Assembly: GCA_036391875.1 (NCBI GenBank)
Contig: DASVZA010000003.1
Coordinates: 85,010 to 149,009, forward strand
From: Parasulfuritortus sp036391875
GTDB taxonomy: Bacteria; Pseudomonadota; Gammaproteobacteria; Burkholderiales; Thiobacillaceae
DNA: 64,000 nucleotides
Reading direction: 5' to 3'
In this document: positions 7,209-15,991 of the stretch, piece after piece
Layout: every line of letters begins with the position of its first letter
How positions within the stretch are numbered: the stretch's first letter is position 1
Made by a program: the position numbers and the translations under genes
Notes under the pieces: generated by a model
The model's input: only the letters and a program-made list of their open reading frames with translations
Database searches by the model: none
What the model was told of the DNA's origin: nothing

Positions 7209-8810
7209 ATGAACACTTGCCCGCAGCTCGACGATTCTGATCGTCTGACGATCGCCCAACTCAATGAGCTATCCCAGCGGGAACAGGTTTCCGCAGCGGT
7301 GGCGCTGCCCGCCATCCTGACCACCGTCTGGATACACTGGAGCCAGCAGCCCGTCGCCAACTCGGTGAGCTGGATCGTCTACATGTCCGTCATCCTGGCG
7401 ATCCGCATCGGCATCTCCAGAATGGATCTGGACGACTGCCTCGACCGGCGCAACTTGATGCATTGGCGCAATATGCGCATCTTCGCGACGACCGCATACG
7501 GACTCGGCTGGGGGGCGATGCTGTTCCTGTTCGACACCGGCAAGCTGGATTTCCTGTTCATGTTCAAGCTGGCCGCGCTGGCCGGCGTCCTGGGCATCAC
7601 GGTCAGTTCGATGAGTGTGGTGCTGCCGGTCTACATCGGATTCATCGCACCGATCTTCGTCGCCCTGAGCCTTTTCATCGGCACCCGCACGCCGTTTCTG
7701 AACGCCGGCGTCAAGCTCCCCTTTTTCGTCGGCGTCGTGATCTACTTCACCCTCTTGCTGATCGCCGCCCGGAAATCGTCGGCCTTGACCAAGAAGGCTC
7801 TGGAACAACGCTTCGAGCGCGAGGCCGCCATCGCCCAGACCAAGGCGGCCGAGGAAAGCCTGCGGGCCAGCCAGGAGCGGCTGCGCCTGATCCTGGACTC
7901 CGCCTCGGAGGGCATCTACGGCGCCGACACCAAAGGCATCTGCACCTTCGTCAACCGTTCCTGCCTGCGCCTGCTCGGCTACGAACGGGAGGAGGACCTG
8001 GTCGGCAAGGTGATCCACAACCTGATCCATCACACCTACCCCGACGGCCGCCCCTACCCCCAGGAGAACTGCCACGTCCGGCTGTCGACCCAGGAAGGCC
8101 TGGCCACCCACATCGACGACGAAGTCCATTGGCGCGCCGACGGCAGCAGCTTTCCAGTCGAATACCGCTCCCACCCGATGTACCGCAACGGCGAGGTGGT
8201 CGGCGTCGTGGTCAGTTTCACCGACATCACCGGCCGCAAGCGGATGGAGGAGGAAGTGCGCCAGCTCGCCTTCTTCGATCCGCTCACCAAGCTGCCCAAC
8301 CGCCGCCTGCTCAACGACCGCATCGGCCAGGCCATGGCCGCCTCGAAGCGGAGCGGCCTCTACGGCGCCCTGATCTTCCTCGACCTGGACAACTTCAAGC
8401 CGCTCAACGACCAGTATGGCCACACGGCCGGCGATCTGCTGCTGATCGCGGTCGCCGGCCGCCTGAAGAATTGCGTGCGGGAGATCGACACAGTGGCCCG
8501 CTTCGGCGGCGACGAATTCGTCATCATCCTGAACGATCTCGATATCGACCGGGCCGAATCGGCCATCCAGGCCGGGCAGGTCGCGGAAAAAATCCGCAGC
8601 CAACTGATGTCGCCCTTCAAGCTGACCATCAAGCACGAAGACGGCGCCGACACAGTCATCGAGCACACCTGCACGGCGAGCCTGGGCGTCGTGCCATTCC
8701 TCGACCACGAGGAGAACCAGGGCGATATCCTGCGCTGGGCCGACACCGCGATGTACCTGGCCAAGGATGCCGGCCGCAACGCGATCCGGTTTTACGAGCC
8801 GGCCGGCTGA
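7209..8810 (+). CDS. Membrane PAS-GGDEF diguanylate cyclase
   Basis: A 533-residue inner-membrane sensor that should make cyclic di-GMP from two GTP. About six hydrophobic segments lie between residues 28 and 195, followed by a short coiled-coil linker, a PAS domain (about 225-345, with a conserved DITGRKRMEEE exit) and a GGDEF domain (about 355-530). The active site FGGDEF is intact at 432-437, and the product-inhibition site RxxD (REID) sits five residues before it. No EAL domain follows. The 3' end overlaps the convergent nasA gene by 19 bases, so the two ends share no terminator. The membrane input domain is not a named family that I can recognise. Confidence 0.92.
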   Translation: MNTCPQLDDSDRLTIAQLNELSQREQVSAAVALPAILTTVWIHWSQQPVANSVSWIVYMSVILAIRIGISRMDLDDCLDRRNLMHWRNMRIFATTAYGLGWGAMLFLFDTGKLDFLFMFKLAALAGVLGITVSSMSVVLPVYIGFIAPIFVALSLFIGTRTPFLNAGVKLPFFVGVVIYFTLLLIAARKSSALTKKALEQRFEREAAIAQTKAAEESLRASQERLRLILDSASEGIYGADTKGICTFVNRSCLRLLGYEREEDLVGKVIHNLIHHTYPDGRPYPQENCHVRLSTQEGLATHIDDEVHWRADGSSFPVEYRSHPMYRNGEVVGVVVSFTDITGRKRMEEEVRQLAFFDPLTKLPNRRLLNDRIGQAMAASKRSGLYGALIFLDLDNFKPLNDQYGHTAGDLLLIAVAGRLKNCVREIDTVARFGGDEFVIILNDLDIDRAESAIQAGQVAEKIRSQLMSPFKLTIKHEDGADTVIEHTCTASLGVVPFLDHEENQGDILRWADTAMYLAKDAGRNAIRFYEPAG

Positions 8811-11590
8811 GCCTGGACGGACCGCCGGCGCGCGTCGAGCAGCCGGCGTTTCAGTTCCGGCAGGCAGGAGCCGCATTCGGTACCGCACTTGAGACGCGCC
8901 TGCAGCCCGGCCAGATCGGCCCCCTCGGCGATCGCGGCATCGATCTCGGCCTCGGCCACGTTCAGGCAGTTGCACACCACCTGGCGAGGTTCGCCGCAAC
9001 CTTGCGGCGGGCTGACCAGCGGCGACAGCAGCCAGGGCCGCTGCGCCCCGGCGTCGGCCCCGGTCAGGATCAGTTCCTTCAGCCAGTCCTGCGCGGCTGT
9101 CTCGCCGGTCAGACGCACGCCCACCATGCGCCCCGCTTCCAGCCGGGCCTTCTTCGAGATGGCCCGGCGCGGATCCCGGTAGCTCAGGGTGGTCAGCGGA
9201 TCGTCGAGCCCGGCCAGCCGGTCGAGCTCGGCCAGCCATTCCTCCGGAATGGGACTTTCATTGACGGCATGCAGGGCGAGCACCGGAACGTCGCGCCCGG
9301 ACAGGGTCAGGCTGGCCCAGGTGAAACGGCTCAGGAAAGGCCGCAGCCGTTCGGCCAGTTCGAGGCCGCCGCGCACCAGCAGCCAAAGACCATGGCCGGC
9401 GCTCCAGGGCGCGACCTGGACGGCGGCGTACTTCAACTCCGGCTGGCGCGACACGGGGTCCCGTTCGGGGCTGGTCAGCGCGTTCACGCCCAACCCGGTC
9501 ACAACGGCCGCGCCCCAATGCATGGGCAGCCAGACCTGACCCGGGCGGACGTCGGCATCGGCCTGGCACTTCAGGATCTGCTGGCCGCGCCGGGACGAGA
9601 CCTTGACCAGGCTGCCGGGGCGGATTCCGCGCCGCTCCAGGTCGGCCGGATTGAGGCCGATGCAGGGCTCCTCGACATGGTTCCAGAGCCGGGCCACCCG
9701 TCCGGTCCGGGTCAGGGTGTGCCAGTGGTCGCGCAGCCGGCCGGTGTTCAGGACGAGCGGGAAGCGCGGGTTGACCGACTCCGCCGGCGGCAGGTAGTCG
9801 GCGGCATGGAAGCGCGCCCGGCCGCTGGCCGTGGCGAAACGGCCATCCTCGTACAGGCGGGCGCGGCCGGCCGCCGCCCCCTCGGGCATGGGCCACTGCT
9901 GGGGGCCGAGCCGGTCGAGCGCGGCATAGGACAGGCCGGTGATGTCGAGGTCGCGGCCGCGGGTCGTCTCGCGATGTTCGTTCCAGACCGACTCGGCGCT
10001 TTCGTAGGGGAAGAGAGAACCCCTCTCCCGCGGGGAGAGGGGCAGGGGTGAGGGAGCAACGCTCGCCAAGGCAACCCGGTTTCCCTCTCCCCCCTCCCCT
10101 CCCCCGGAGGGGGAGGGGAGCAAGCTCTCCAGCCTCCGTGCAAAATCCACACCAATCCGCCAGTCGTGGCGGGCTTCGCCGGGCGGAGCGAGGGCGCCGC
10201 GCTGGCGCGAGATGCGGCGTTCGGAATTGGTCACCGTGCCATCCTTCTCGCCCCAGGTGCTGGCCGGCAGCAGCAGGTCGGCGTAGGGCACGGTCTCGCT
10301 GCCGGCATGGCACTCCTGCACCACCACGAATTCGCACCGTTCCAGCGCCTCGCGCACGGCCGTCTGGTCGGGCAGCGAATGGGCCGGGTTGGTGCAGACG
10401 ATCCACAGCGCCTTGAGGCGGCCCGCCCGGGCCGCCTCGAACAATTCCAGCGCGGACAGGCCCGGCCTTTCCGGCACCTCCGCCACGCCCCACTGCCGGG
10501 CCACCTCGGCGCGGTGTTCCGGATCGGCCAGATCGCGGTGGGCCGGGAGCAGATTGGCCAGGCCGCCGACCTCGCGCCCGCCCATCGCGTTGGGCTGGCC
10601 GGTGAGCGAGAACGGCCCCGCGCCCGGCTTGCCGATCTGGCCGGTGGCGAGGTGCAGGTTGATCAGGGCGGCGTTCTTGTCGGTGCCGTGGCTGGACTGG
10701 TTGAGGCCCTGGCAATAGAGCGACAGGGTGGGCCCGGCGGCGAACCAGCGCGCGGCGGTGACCAGGTCGTCCTCGCGGATGCCACACAGGCCGGCCACCC
10801 GCTCGGGTGTATAGGCCCGGACCCGGTCCCGCAGCGCCTCGAAGCCCTCGGTGTGGGCGGCGATGTAGCCGCCGTCGACCAGGCCGTCCCAGAGCATGAC
10901 GTGCAGCATGCCGTTGAACAGGGCGACGTCGGTGCCGGGCAGGATGGCCAGGTGCAGATCGGCGTCGCGCGCGGTGTCGGTGAGGCGCGGATCGACCACG
11001 ATCAGCCGCTGCCCCGGGTTGCGCCCGCGCGCCGCCTCGATGCGCCGATACAGCACGGGGTGGGCGTAGGCGGTGTTGGAGCCGGCGACGAACAGGGTCG
11101 CGGCCTGGTCGATGTCCTGGTAATTGCAGGGCGGCGCGTCGGCGCCCAGCGTGGCCTTGTAGCCGGACACGGCGCTGGACATGCAGAGGCGCGAGTTGGT
11201 GTCGCAGTTGTTGGTGCCGATCAGACCCTTGGCCAGCTTGTTGAAGACGTAGTAGTCCTCGGTCAGCAGCTGGCCGGACAGATAGAAGCCGACCGCGTCG
11301 GGACCGTGCTCGGCGACGATCCCGGCGAAGCGGCCGGCGGCATGATCGAGCGCGGCGTCCCAGTCCAGCCGCTGCCTGGGCGCGCTCTTGTCGGCGCGCA
11401 GCTCCGGGTACAGCAGCCGGCCTTCGTTGCCGGCGCTCAGGTGCAGCGTGCTGCCCTTGGCGCACAGCCGGCCCTGGTTGGCCGGGTGCTCGGGATCGCC
11501 GCGCACGCCGACGATGCGGGCGCCGTCGGTCTCGATCAGCACGCCGCAGCCGACGCCGCAGTAGGGGCAGGTGGAGCGCACTTCGGGCAT
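8792..11590 (-). CDS. nasA: Assimilatory nitrate reductase catalytic subunit
   Basis: A 932-residue cytoplasmic molybdoenzyme that reduces nitrate to nitrite. The N-terminal [4Fe-4S] ligands are Cys8, Cys11, Cys15 and Cys43; the Mo-bis-MGD oxidoreductase domain and the C-terminal molydopterin-dinucleotide-binding domain follow. The last 60 residues form a BFD-type [2Fe-2S] domain with Cys873, Cys875, Cys906 and Cys909, as in NasA of Klebsiella type. Residues about 489-526 are an extra low-complexity stretch encoded by two GC-rich palindromes, an in-frame repeat insertion that should sit on a surface loop. It is the last gene of the nrtABC-nasA unit, starting two bases after the ATPase stop. 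Electrons probably come from a NAD(P)H partner encoded elsewhere. Confidence 0.95.
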   Translation of the reverse strand: MPEVRSTCPYCGVGCGVLIETDGARIVGVRGDPEHPANQGRLCAKGSTLHLSAGNEGRLLYPELRADKSAPRQRLDWDAALDHAAGRFAGIVAEHGPDAVGFYLSGQLLTEDYYVFNKLAKGLIGTNNCDTNSRLCMSSAVSGYKATLGADAPPCNYQDIDQAATLFVAGSNTAYAHPVLYRRIEAARGRNPGQRLIVVDPRLTDTARDADLHLAILPGTDVALFNGMLHVMLWDGLVDGGYIAAHTEGFEALRDRVRAYTPERVAGLCGIREDDLVTAARWFAAGPTLSLYCQGLNQSSHGTDKNAALINLHLATGQIGKPGAGPFSLTGQPNAMGGREVGGLANLLPAHRDLADPEHRAEVARQWGVAEVPERPGLSALELFEAARAGRLKALWIVCTNPAHSLPDQTAVREALERCEFVVVQECHAGSETVPYADLLLPASTWGEKDGTVTNSERRISRQRGALAPPGEARHDWRIGVDFARRLESLLPSPSGGGEGGEGNRVALASVAPSPLPLSPRERGSLFPYESAESVWNEHRETTRGRDLDITGLSYAALDRLGPQQWPMPEGAAAGRARLYEDGRFATASGRARFHAADYLPPAESVNPRFPLVLNTGRLRDHWHTLTRTGRVARLWNHVEEPCIGLNPADLERRGIRPGSLVKVSSRRGQQILKCQADADVRPGQVWLPMHWGAAVVTGLGVNALTSPERDPVSRQPELKYAAVQVAPWSAGHGLWLLVRGGLELAERLRPFLSRFTWASLTLSGRDVPVLALHAVNESPIPEEWLAELDRLAGLDDPLTTLSYRDPRRAISKKARLEAGRMVGVRLTGETAAQDWLKELILTGADAGAQRPWLLSPLVSPPQGCGEPRQVVCNCLNVAEAEIDAAIAEGADLAGLQARLKCGTECGSCLPELKRRLLDARRRSVQAQPAGS
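10018..10120. repeat. Palindromic repeat pair inserted in frame in nasA
   Basis: Two GC-rich inverted repeats lie inside nasA: one around 10021-10042 (CCCTCTCC...GGAGAGGGG) and one at 10096-10118 (CCCCTCCCCC, GGA, GGGGGAGGGG). The first continues into GGGGCAGGGGTGAGGG, a sequence type usually found between genes in GC-rich proteobacteria; it translates as PSPLPLSPRERG. The reading frame is kept. It adds roughly 36 residues absent from the expected NasA core. Confidence 0.75.
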
Positions 11591-11592
11591 GG

Positions 11593-12381
11593 TCAGGCCG
11601 CCGTCTTCTGGTGCTTCTGATAGAGGAATTCCAGCACCCGGCCACGCAGGTGATGGTAATGCGGATCTCCGGCCAGCTTCAGGCGGTCGCGCGGCCGGGG
11701 CAGGTCGACGGCCAGGATCTCGCCGATGGTGGCCGACGGGCCGTTGGTCATCATGACGATGCGGTCGGACAGCAGCACGGCCTCGTCGACGTCGTGGGTG
11801 ATCATCAACACGGTGTTGTCGAGCTCGGCCTGGATCTCCATCACCGAGTCCTGCAGATGGGCCCGGGTCAGGGCGTCCAGGGCGCCGAACGGCTCGTCCA
11901 TCAGCAGCACGTCGGGCCGCATGGCCAGGGCGCGGGCGATGCCGACGCGCTGCTTCATGCCGCCCGAGATCTCGCCCGGCCGCTTGTCGGCGGCGTGCTC
12001 CATGTGGACCAGCTTGAGGTTGTGCATCACCCAGTCGCGCCGTTCCGCCTTGGGCTTGTCGGCCATCACCTTGTCCACCGCCAGCTTGACGTTCTCGTAC
12101 ACGGTCAGCCAGGGCAGCAGGGAGTGGTTCTGAAACACCACGGCGCGGTTGGGGCCGGGGCCGCTGATCTCCCGGTTCTTCAGCAGGGCCACGCCCGAGG
12201 TGGCGTCGAGCAGGCCGGCGACGACGTTGAGCACCGTCGACTTGCCGCAGCCCGAGTGGCCGATGAGGGCGATGAACTCGCCTTGCCGCACGGCCAGGTT
12301 GACGTCGCGCAGGGCGTTGAAGTCGCCCTTGGGCGTGGCGAAGGTCATGTCGATGTGTTGCAGGTCGAGATAGCTGGTCAT
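11593..12381 (-). CDS. nrtD: Nitrate ABC transporter ATP-binding protein
   Basis: A 262-residue ATPase of the nitrate/sulfonate/taurine importer family. Walker A is GHSGCGKST (about 42-50), the signature is SGGMKQRVGIARAL, Walker B is VLLMDEPFGALD and the switch His is in MITHDVDEA. It energises uptake through the permease encoded 13 bases upstream and the binding protein before it. It lacks the NrtA-like C-terminal extension of cyanobacterial NrtC, so it corresponds to NrtD/NasD-type ATPases. It is placed in the nitrate system because nasA follows immediately, and because the binding protein is NrtA-like. Confidence 0.92.
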   Translation of the reverse strand: MTSYLDLQHIDMTFATPKGDFNALRDVNLAVRQGEFIALIGHSGCGKSTVLNVVAGLLDATSGVALLKNREISGPGPNRAVVFQNHSLLPWLTVYENVKLAVDKVMADKPKAERRDWVMHNLKLVHMEHAADKRPGEISGGMKQRVGIARALAMRPDVLLMDEPFGALDALTRAHLQDSVMEIQAELDNTVLMITHDVDEAVLLSDRIVMMTNGPSATIGEILAVDLPRPRDRLKLAGDPHYHHLRGRVLEFLYQKHQKTAA

Positions 12382-12394
12382 GTTGGTTCTCCGC

Positions 12395-13342
12395 TCAATG
12401 CTTGCTGTAGTCGAGACGCTGCTGGACGAAGCCCATCAGCAGATCGAGGACGATGCCGACGCCGCCGATCACGCCGATGGCGATGATGATGGAAGAGACG
12501 TTCAGGTTGTTCCATTCGTCCCAGACCCAGAAGCCGATGCCGACGCCGCCGGTCAGCATCTCGGCCGCGACGATCACCATCCAGGCGATGCCCAGCGACA
12601 GGCGCATGCCGGTCACCACGTAGGGCAAGGTGGCCGGGAAGAGCACCCGCCGGACCAGTTCCAGCTTGCCCAGCTTCAGCACCGCGGCGACGTTCATGTA
12701 GTCCTGCGGGATGGCCTTCACGCCGGCCGCGGTGTTGATGATCATCGGCCAGATGCAGGTGATGAAGATGACGAAGATCGCCGACGGGTCGACCGCCTTG
12801 AACAACATCAGGCCGATCGGCAGCCAGGCCAGCGGCGAAACCGGCTTGAGGATCTGGATCAGCGGCGTGAAGGCCATGCGCACGCCGTCGCTCATGCCCA
12901 TCATGAAGCCGAGCGGGATGCCAACCAGCGCGGCCAGGCCGAAGCCGGCGCCGACCCGGCCCAGCGAGTACAGCAGCTGCCAGCCGATGCCCATGTCGTT
13001 GGGACCGTTGTCGTAGAACGGATGGGCCAGCACGTCCTTGGCGTGGTCCCAGGTCTGGCCGGGAGTCGGGAAGCCGTGCGCGACATGGTCATGGATGTAG
13101 ATCCAGGCCGCGAGGATGACGGCGAAGGTGAGCAGCGGCAGCAGGATGCTCTTCAAGATGGCGGCCGTCTTTTCCCGCCGCACCCGGTCCTGCAGCAACG
13201 GCACCGGACGAGGCGCGACCGCCGGCGTGGCGGGTGCGGGGCCGGCCTCGGTTTCCGGCAGTTTCAGGATGGTCGCCTCGCTGCCGTCGGCGTCCGGCGT
13301 ATCGGCCGGCACCGCGTTCAGGGGAAGGATTTGCGCGCTCAT
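12395..13342 (-). CDS. nrtB: Nitrate ABC transporter permease
   Basis: A 315-residue inner-membrane permease of the BPD_transp_1 type. After a cytoplasmic, Pro/Ala-rich N-terminal tail of about 65 residues come roughly six membrane segments and the EAA-like coupling loop (AAVLKLGKLELVRRVLFPA). The N-terminal length and the LPLLTFAVILAAWIYIHDHV segment match nitrate transport permeases. The start at 13342 has AAAGGA six to seven bases upstream. It lies 13 bases before the ATPase gene and 53 bases after the binding-protein gene, as in a classical nrtABD/nasFED arrangement. Confidence 0.92.
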   Translation of the reverse strand: MSAQILPLNAVPADTPDADGSEATILKLPETEAGPAPATPAVAPRPVPLLQDRVRREKTAAILKSILLPLLTFAVILAAWIYIHDHVAHGFPTPGQTWDHAKDVLAHPFYDNGPNDMGIGWQLLYSLGRVGAGFGLAALVGIPLGFMMGMSDGVRMAFTPLIQILKPVSPLAWLPIGLMLFKAVDPSAIFVIFITCIWPMIINTAAGVKAIPQDYMNVAAVLKLGKLELVRRVLFPATLPYVVTGMRLSLGIAWMVIVAAEMLTGGVGIGFWVWDEWNNLNVSSIIIAIGVIGGVGIVLDLLMGFVQQRLDYSKH

Positions 13343-13395
13343 GGATGTTCCTTTCTGGATGGGTTCCCCGCTCGGCGGGCGGGGGGCGGCCCGGT

Positions 13396-14817
13396 CTATT
13401 TGTTCAACTGCGCCAGCTTGTGCAGGTCGACCTTGTAGTTGGCGACCTTGAAGCCCTTCAGGTATGCCATCAGGTGATTGGGGTCGTAGGTCATGCCGTC
13501 GAAGAACAGGTCCGGCCCCATCGGGATCGGGGCGGTGGCCTGCTTCAGCAGCCAGGGCGCCTTGTGGTGGCCCTCCGTCTTCCAGTCGATGGTGGGCGCG
13601 GCGACGCCGACTTCCTTGGCCGCCTCGCGGTACAGGCCGGGCAGATAGATCGACGCCGCGGCCTTCCGGATATCGAGCGGCTTGTCCAACTGGCCCCAGC
13701 GATACATCTGGGTGATGAACCAGACCGCATGCGACTGCCAGGGGAAGTTGGCGGCATAGCGCTGGAACACGTTGAAGTCGGGCAGCCGGGCCGGGGCTTC
13801 GTCCTTGCTGTAGCGCCAGGTGCCGGTCATCGAGTTGTCGACCACCTCGACCGGGGCGTTGACGTAGGACTTGGCCGCGATGATGCGCACCACCTCCTTG
13901 CGGTTCTCCGCCCTGTCGGCCCATTCCGCGGCCTCGATCAAGGCCTTCACGACGGCCTTGTGGGTGTTCGGATACTTGTCCGCCCAGGCCAGGTTGACCC
14001 CGAACACCTTCTCCGGATTGTTGTTCCAGAGTTCGTAGCTGGTGACGACGGACTTGCCGATGCCCAGCTCGACGGCGCGCTGGTTCCAGGGCTCGCCGAC
14101 GCAGTAGCCGACGATGTTGCGGGACTGCAGGTTGGCCACCATCTGGGGCGGCGGGATGACGATCAGGCGGACGTCCTGGTCCGGGTCGATGCCGGCCGAG
14201 GCCATCCAGTAGCGGATCTGGTAGTTGTGGGTGGAGACCGGGAACACCTGGGCGAAGGTCATGGGCTCGCGGCCCGCCTTCTTGTCGGCGTCGATGACCT
14301 TCTTCAGCGCCACGGCGGTCGTCGGGCGATGCTTCATGGCCTCGGGATCGGCCTGCATCATCCGCTCGTACAGTTCGTTCGAGACGGTGATGCCGTTGCC
14401 GTTCAGGTCCATGCTGAACGCGGTCACCGTCGGCTTGGGCAGCGCGCCCACGCCCAGCGTGGCGGCGATCGGCATGCCGGCCAGCATGTGGGCGCCGTCC
14501 AGCGCGCCGATGGAAACCTTGTCGCGGATGTTGGCCCAGGACGCTTCCTTGGAGACGCTGACGTCGAGGCCGTACTTCTTGAAGAAGCCCTTTTCGTAAG
14601 CCACGACGATGGGCGCGCAATCGGTCAGGGGGATGATGCCCAACGTCAGGGCGGTCTTTTCCAGACGCTCCGAACCGCCCGCCCAGGCGGCGTTGCGGAT
14701 GCCGGGCGGGACCAGGGTCATGAGCGCGGCGGCGGCGGAAAGGGTGGCGGTCTTTTTCATGAAATCCCGCTTGCCGGCATCGATAACGGGTGCGTCGGGC
14801 GAAACCTGATTTTCCAT
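13396..14817 (-). CDS. nrtA: Nitrate ABC transporter substrate-binding protein
   Basis: A 473-residue periplasmic nitrate-binding protein of the NrtA/NasF family. The N-terminus carries a Tat-like signal (GKRDFMKKTATLSAAAALM), with cleavage expected after NAAWA. The mature domain has the NrtA motifs LGIIPLTDCAPIVVAYEKGFF and a YCVGEPWNQRAV region that lines the ligand cleft. Since it is exported, it is the transport protein, not the cytosolic sensor NasS. The start at 14817 follows GGAG by eight bases. An intrinsic terminator ends only about a dozen bases before the start codon, so expression requires antitermination, presumably by NasT. Confidence 0.93.
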   Translation of the reverse strand: MENQVSPDAPVIDAGKRDFMKKTATLSAAAALMTLVPPGIRNAAWAGGSERLEKTALTLGIIPLTDCAPIVVAYEKGFFKKYGLDVSVSKEASWANIRDKVSIGALDGAHMLAGMPIAATLGVGALPKPTVTAFSMDLNGNGITVSNELYERMMQADPEAMKHRPTTAVALKKVIDADKKAGREPMTFAQVFPVSTHNYQIRYWMASAGIDPDQDVRLIVIPPPQMVANLQSRNIVGYCVGEPWNQRAVELGIGKSVVTSYELWNNNPEKVFGVNLAWADKYPNTHKAVVKALIEAAEWADRAENRKEVVRIIAAKSYVNAPVEVVDNSMTGTWRYSKDEAPARLPDFNVFQRYAANFPWQSHAVWFITQMYRWGQLDKPLDIRKAAASIYLPGLYREAAKEVGVAAPTIDWKTEGHHKAPWLLKQATAPIPMGPDLFFDGMTYDPNHLMAYLKGFKVANYKVDLHKLAQLNK

Positions 14818-14829
14818 CTTCGTTGCTCC

Positions 14830-14928
14830 AAAAAAAAACGGCGCCCGACCCTGGTGAGGGTGGGACGCCGTTGTCCAAATTGACTGCATGTGAGGAGGAT
14901 TTTGCCGACGCACCTTTGCGCCGGCAAA
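14830..14928 (-). ncRNA. ANTAR/NasT-type antitermination leader of nrtA
   Basis: Read on the minus strand, the leader begins with a hairpin of 11 pairs (14928-14901, one G-U) whose hexaloop is AAAGGU. A second hairpin follows (14876-14863), GGAC-AACGGC-GUCC. Both hexaloops have A at position 1 and G at position 4, the hallmark of ANTAR targets. The second hairpin shares bases with the 5' arm of a strong terminator (14872-14837 plus nine U, 14838-14830), so the two are mutually exclusive. NasT binding should favour read-through into nrtABD-nasA. Confidence 0.85.
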
Positions 14929-14936
14929 CCAGTATC

Positions 14937-14952
14937 AGCAAAGCCCATGCCA
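14937..14952 (-). promoter_or_regulatory. Sigma-54 promoter of the nrtABD-nasA unit
   Basis: On the minus strand the element reads TGGCATG-GGCT-TTGCT, matching the -24/-12 consensus TGGCAYR-N4-TTGCW at every defined position. Transcription would start about 12 bases downstream, just before the first leader hairpin. A GCACCA...TGGTGC dyad at 15037-15056 lies near -110, where NtrC usually binds, but its spacer is five bases longer than the NtrC consensus. Confidence 0.85.
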
Positions 14953-15073
14953 ACACTCAAAACATTTAAATACAATAACTTATGAAACACCTAAAGCCAA
15001 CCGCACCGTTTAAACCGCCCCAGGCTGGGGCACCGCGCACCAGATGAGCATGGTGCCGCGGCGCGGTTTGGCC

Positions 15074-15655
15074 TCAGGCTGCCTCCAGCACCCGCCTGGC
15101 GACTTCCGTGATCCGCACCCGGCTCGCCATCGCTTCGCGGCGCAGGCTCTGGTAGGCCGCCTCTTCCGACAGATTCCCGGTCCTCATCAGATGGCGCTTG
15201 GCCTGCTCGACCAGCTTGTGTTCCTGCAATTCCTGGCGGGCGCGCAGCATGTCGGTGTGCATGCCCTGCCAGGCCTCGAAGCGGACCTGGGCCAGCTGCA
15301 GCAGCGGCCGAATGCGCTCCGCGCGCAGGCCGTCGACCACATAGCAGGCGACGCCCGCCGCCACGGCCGAGCGCATGGCCTCGGACGAATCGTCCTGGCT
15401 GAACATGACGATCGGCCGGGGACTGGATTCGCTCATCAGGCAGACCTGTTCCAGGGTGTCCCGGCTGGGCGAATCGATGTCCATGATGATGCTGTCCGGC
15501 TGGAGCTCCTCGACCCAGCGCGGCAGATCGATGGCGCGGTCGAGCCGGCCGACGAAACAATGCTGGGGCATGTCGTGCGACATCGCCGCCAGCAAGTCGT
15601 CCAGCCGGCGCTTCGACTGGCCGACCACCAGGATCTTGAGCGCGCCTTCGTTCAC
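15074..15655 (-). CDS. nasT: ANTAR-domain nitrate antitermination regulator
   Basis: A 193-residue RNA-binding regulator. Residues 1-120 form a receiver-like domain whose usual acidic pocket near the N-terminus is missing (KILVVGQSKRR), so phosphorylation is unlikely. Residues about 130-190 are the ANTAR three-helix domain, with the EAYQSLRREAM-like helix typical of the family (EEAAYQSLRREAMASRVRI). It should bind the twin hexaloop leaders found here before nrtA and before nirB and prevent termination. It starts at a GTG that overlaps the nirD stop as GTGA, so it is translationally coupled to nirBD. Its usual inhibitor, the cytosolic nitrate sensor NasS, is not encoded next to it. Confidence 0.9.
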   Translation of the reverse strand: MNEGALKILVVGQSKRRLDDLLAAMSHDMPQHCFVGRLDRAIDLPRWVEELQPDSIIMDIDSPSRDTLEQVCLMSESSPRPIVMFSQDDSSEAMRSAVAAGVACYVVDGLRAERIRPLLQLAQVRFEAWQGMHTDMLRARQELQEHKLVEQAKRHLMRTGNLSEEAAYQSLRREAMASRVRITEVARRVLEAA

Positions 15656-15963
15656 GCGGCTTCGAGGTAGACGGCGCCGGCCTCGACCCTGACCGGCAGT
15701 CCCTCGGCCTGGCCGACGTCGGGCGCGACGGCCTGGCCGCTGGCCAGCTCGATGCTCCAGTTGTGCAGCGGGCAGGTCACCCGCCTGCCGCAGACCATGC
15801 CCTGCGAGAGCTGGCCGCCCTTGTGCGGACAGCGGTCGACCAGGGCATAGACCTCGTCCTCGGCGGTGCGGAACAGGGCCACGCGCCGGCCGCCATGCTC
15901 GACCACGCGGGTGCCCTGGGCGGGGATGTCGGACAGGCTGCCGACGAGTATCCAGTTGGACAT
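15652..15963 (-). CDS. nirD: Nitrite reductase small subunit (Rieske-like)
   Basis: A 103-residue cytoplasmic partner of NirB in the NAD(P)H-dependent reduction of nitrite to ammonium. It has the Rieske fold with all four cluster ligands present (CPHKGG and CPLHNW), unlike E. coli NirD, which has lost them. It therefore may carry a [2Fe-2S] centre, as NasE-type subunits do. AGGAG lies eight bases before the ATG at 15963. It follows nirB by 28 bases and overlaps nasT, so the three genes form one operon. Confidence 0.95.
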   Translation of the reverse strand: MSNWILVGSLSDIPAQGTRVVEHGGRRVALFRTAEDEVYALVDRCPHKGGQLSQGMVCGRRVTCPLHNWSIELASGQAVAPDVGQAEGLPVRVEAGAVYLEAA

Positions 15964-15991
15964 GTTGGTTCTCCTCTTATGTGCGGGGATA

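Noticed and set aside
7463..10051. An 862-codon plus-strand frame spanning the cyclase and the end of nasA
   Set aside because: It lies out of frame with the cyclase and antisense to nasA; Arg/Pro-rich with no recognisable domain.
15037..15056. A perfect NtrC site upstream of the nrtA promoter
   Set aside because: The half-sites GCACCA and TGGTGC are right, but the eight-base spacer is five bases too long (half a helical turn). It may equally be a terminator-like hairpin after nasT, so it was not listed as an NtrC site.
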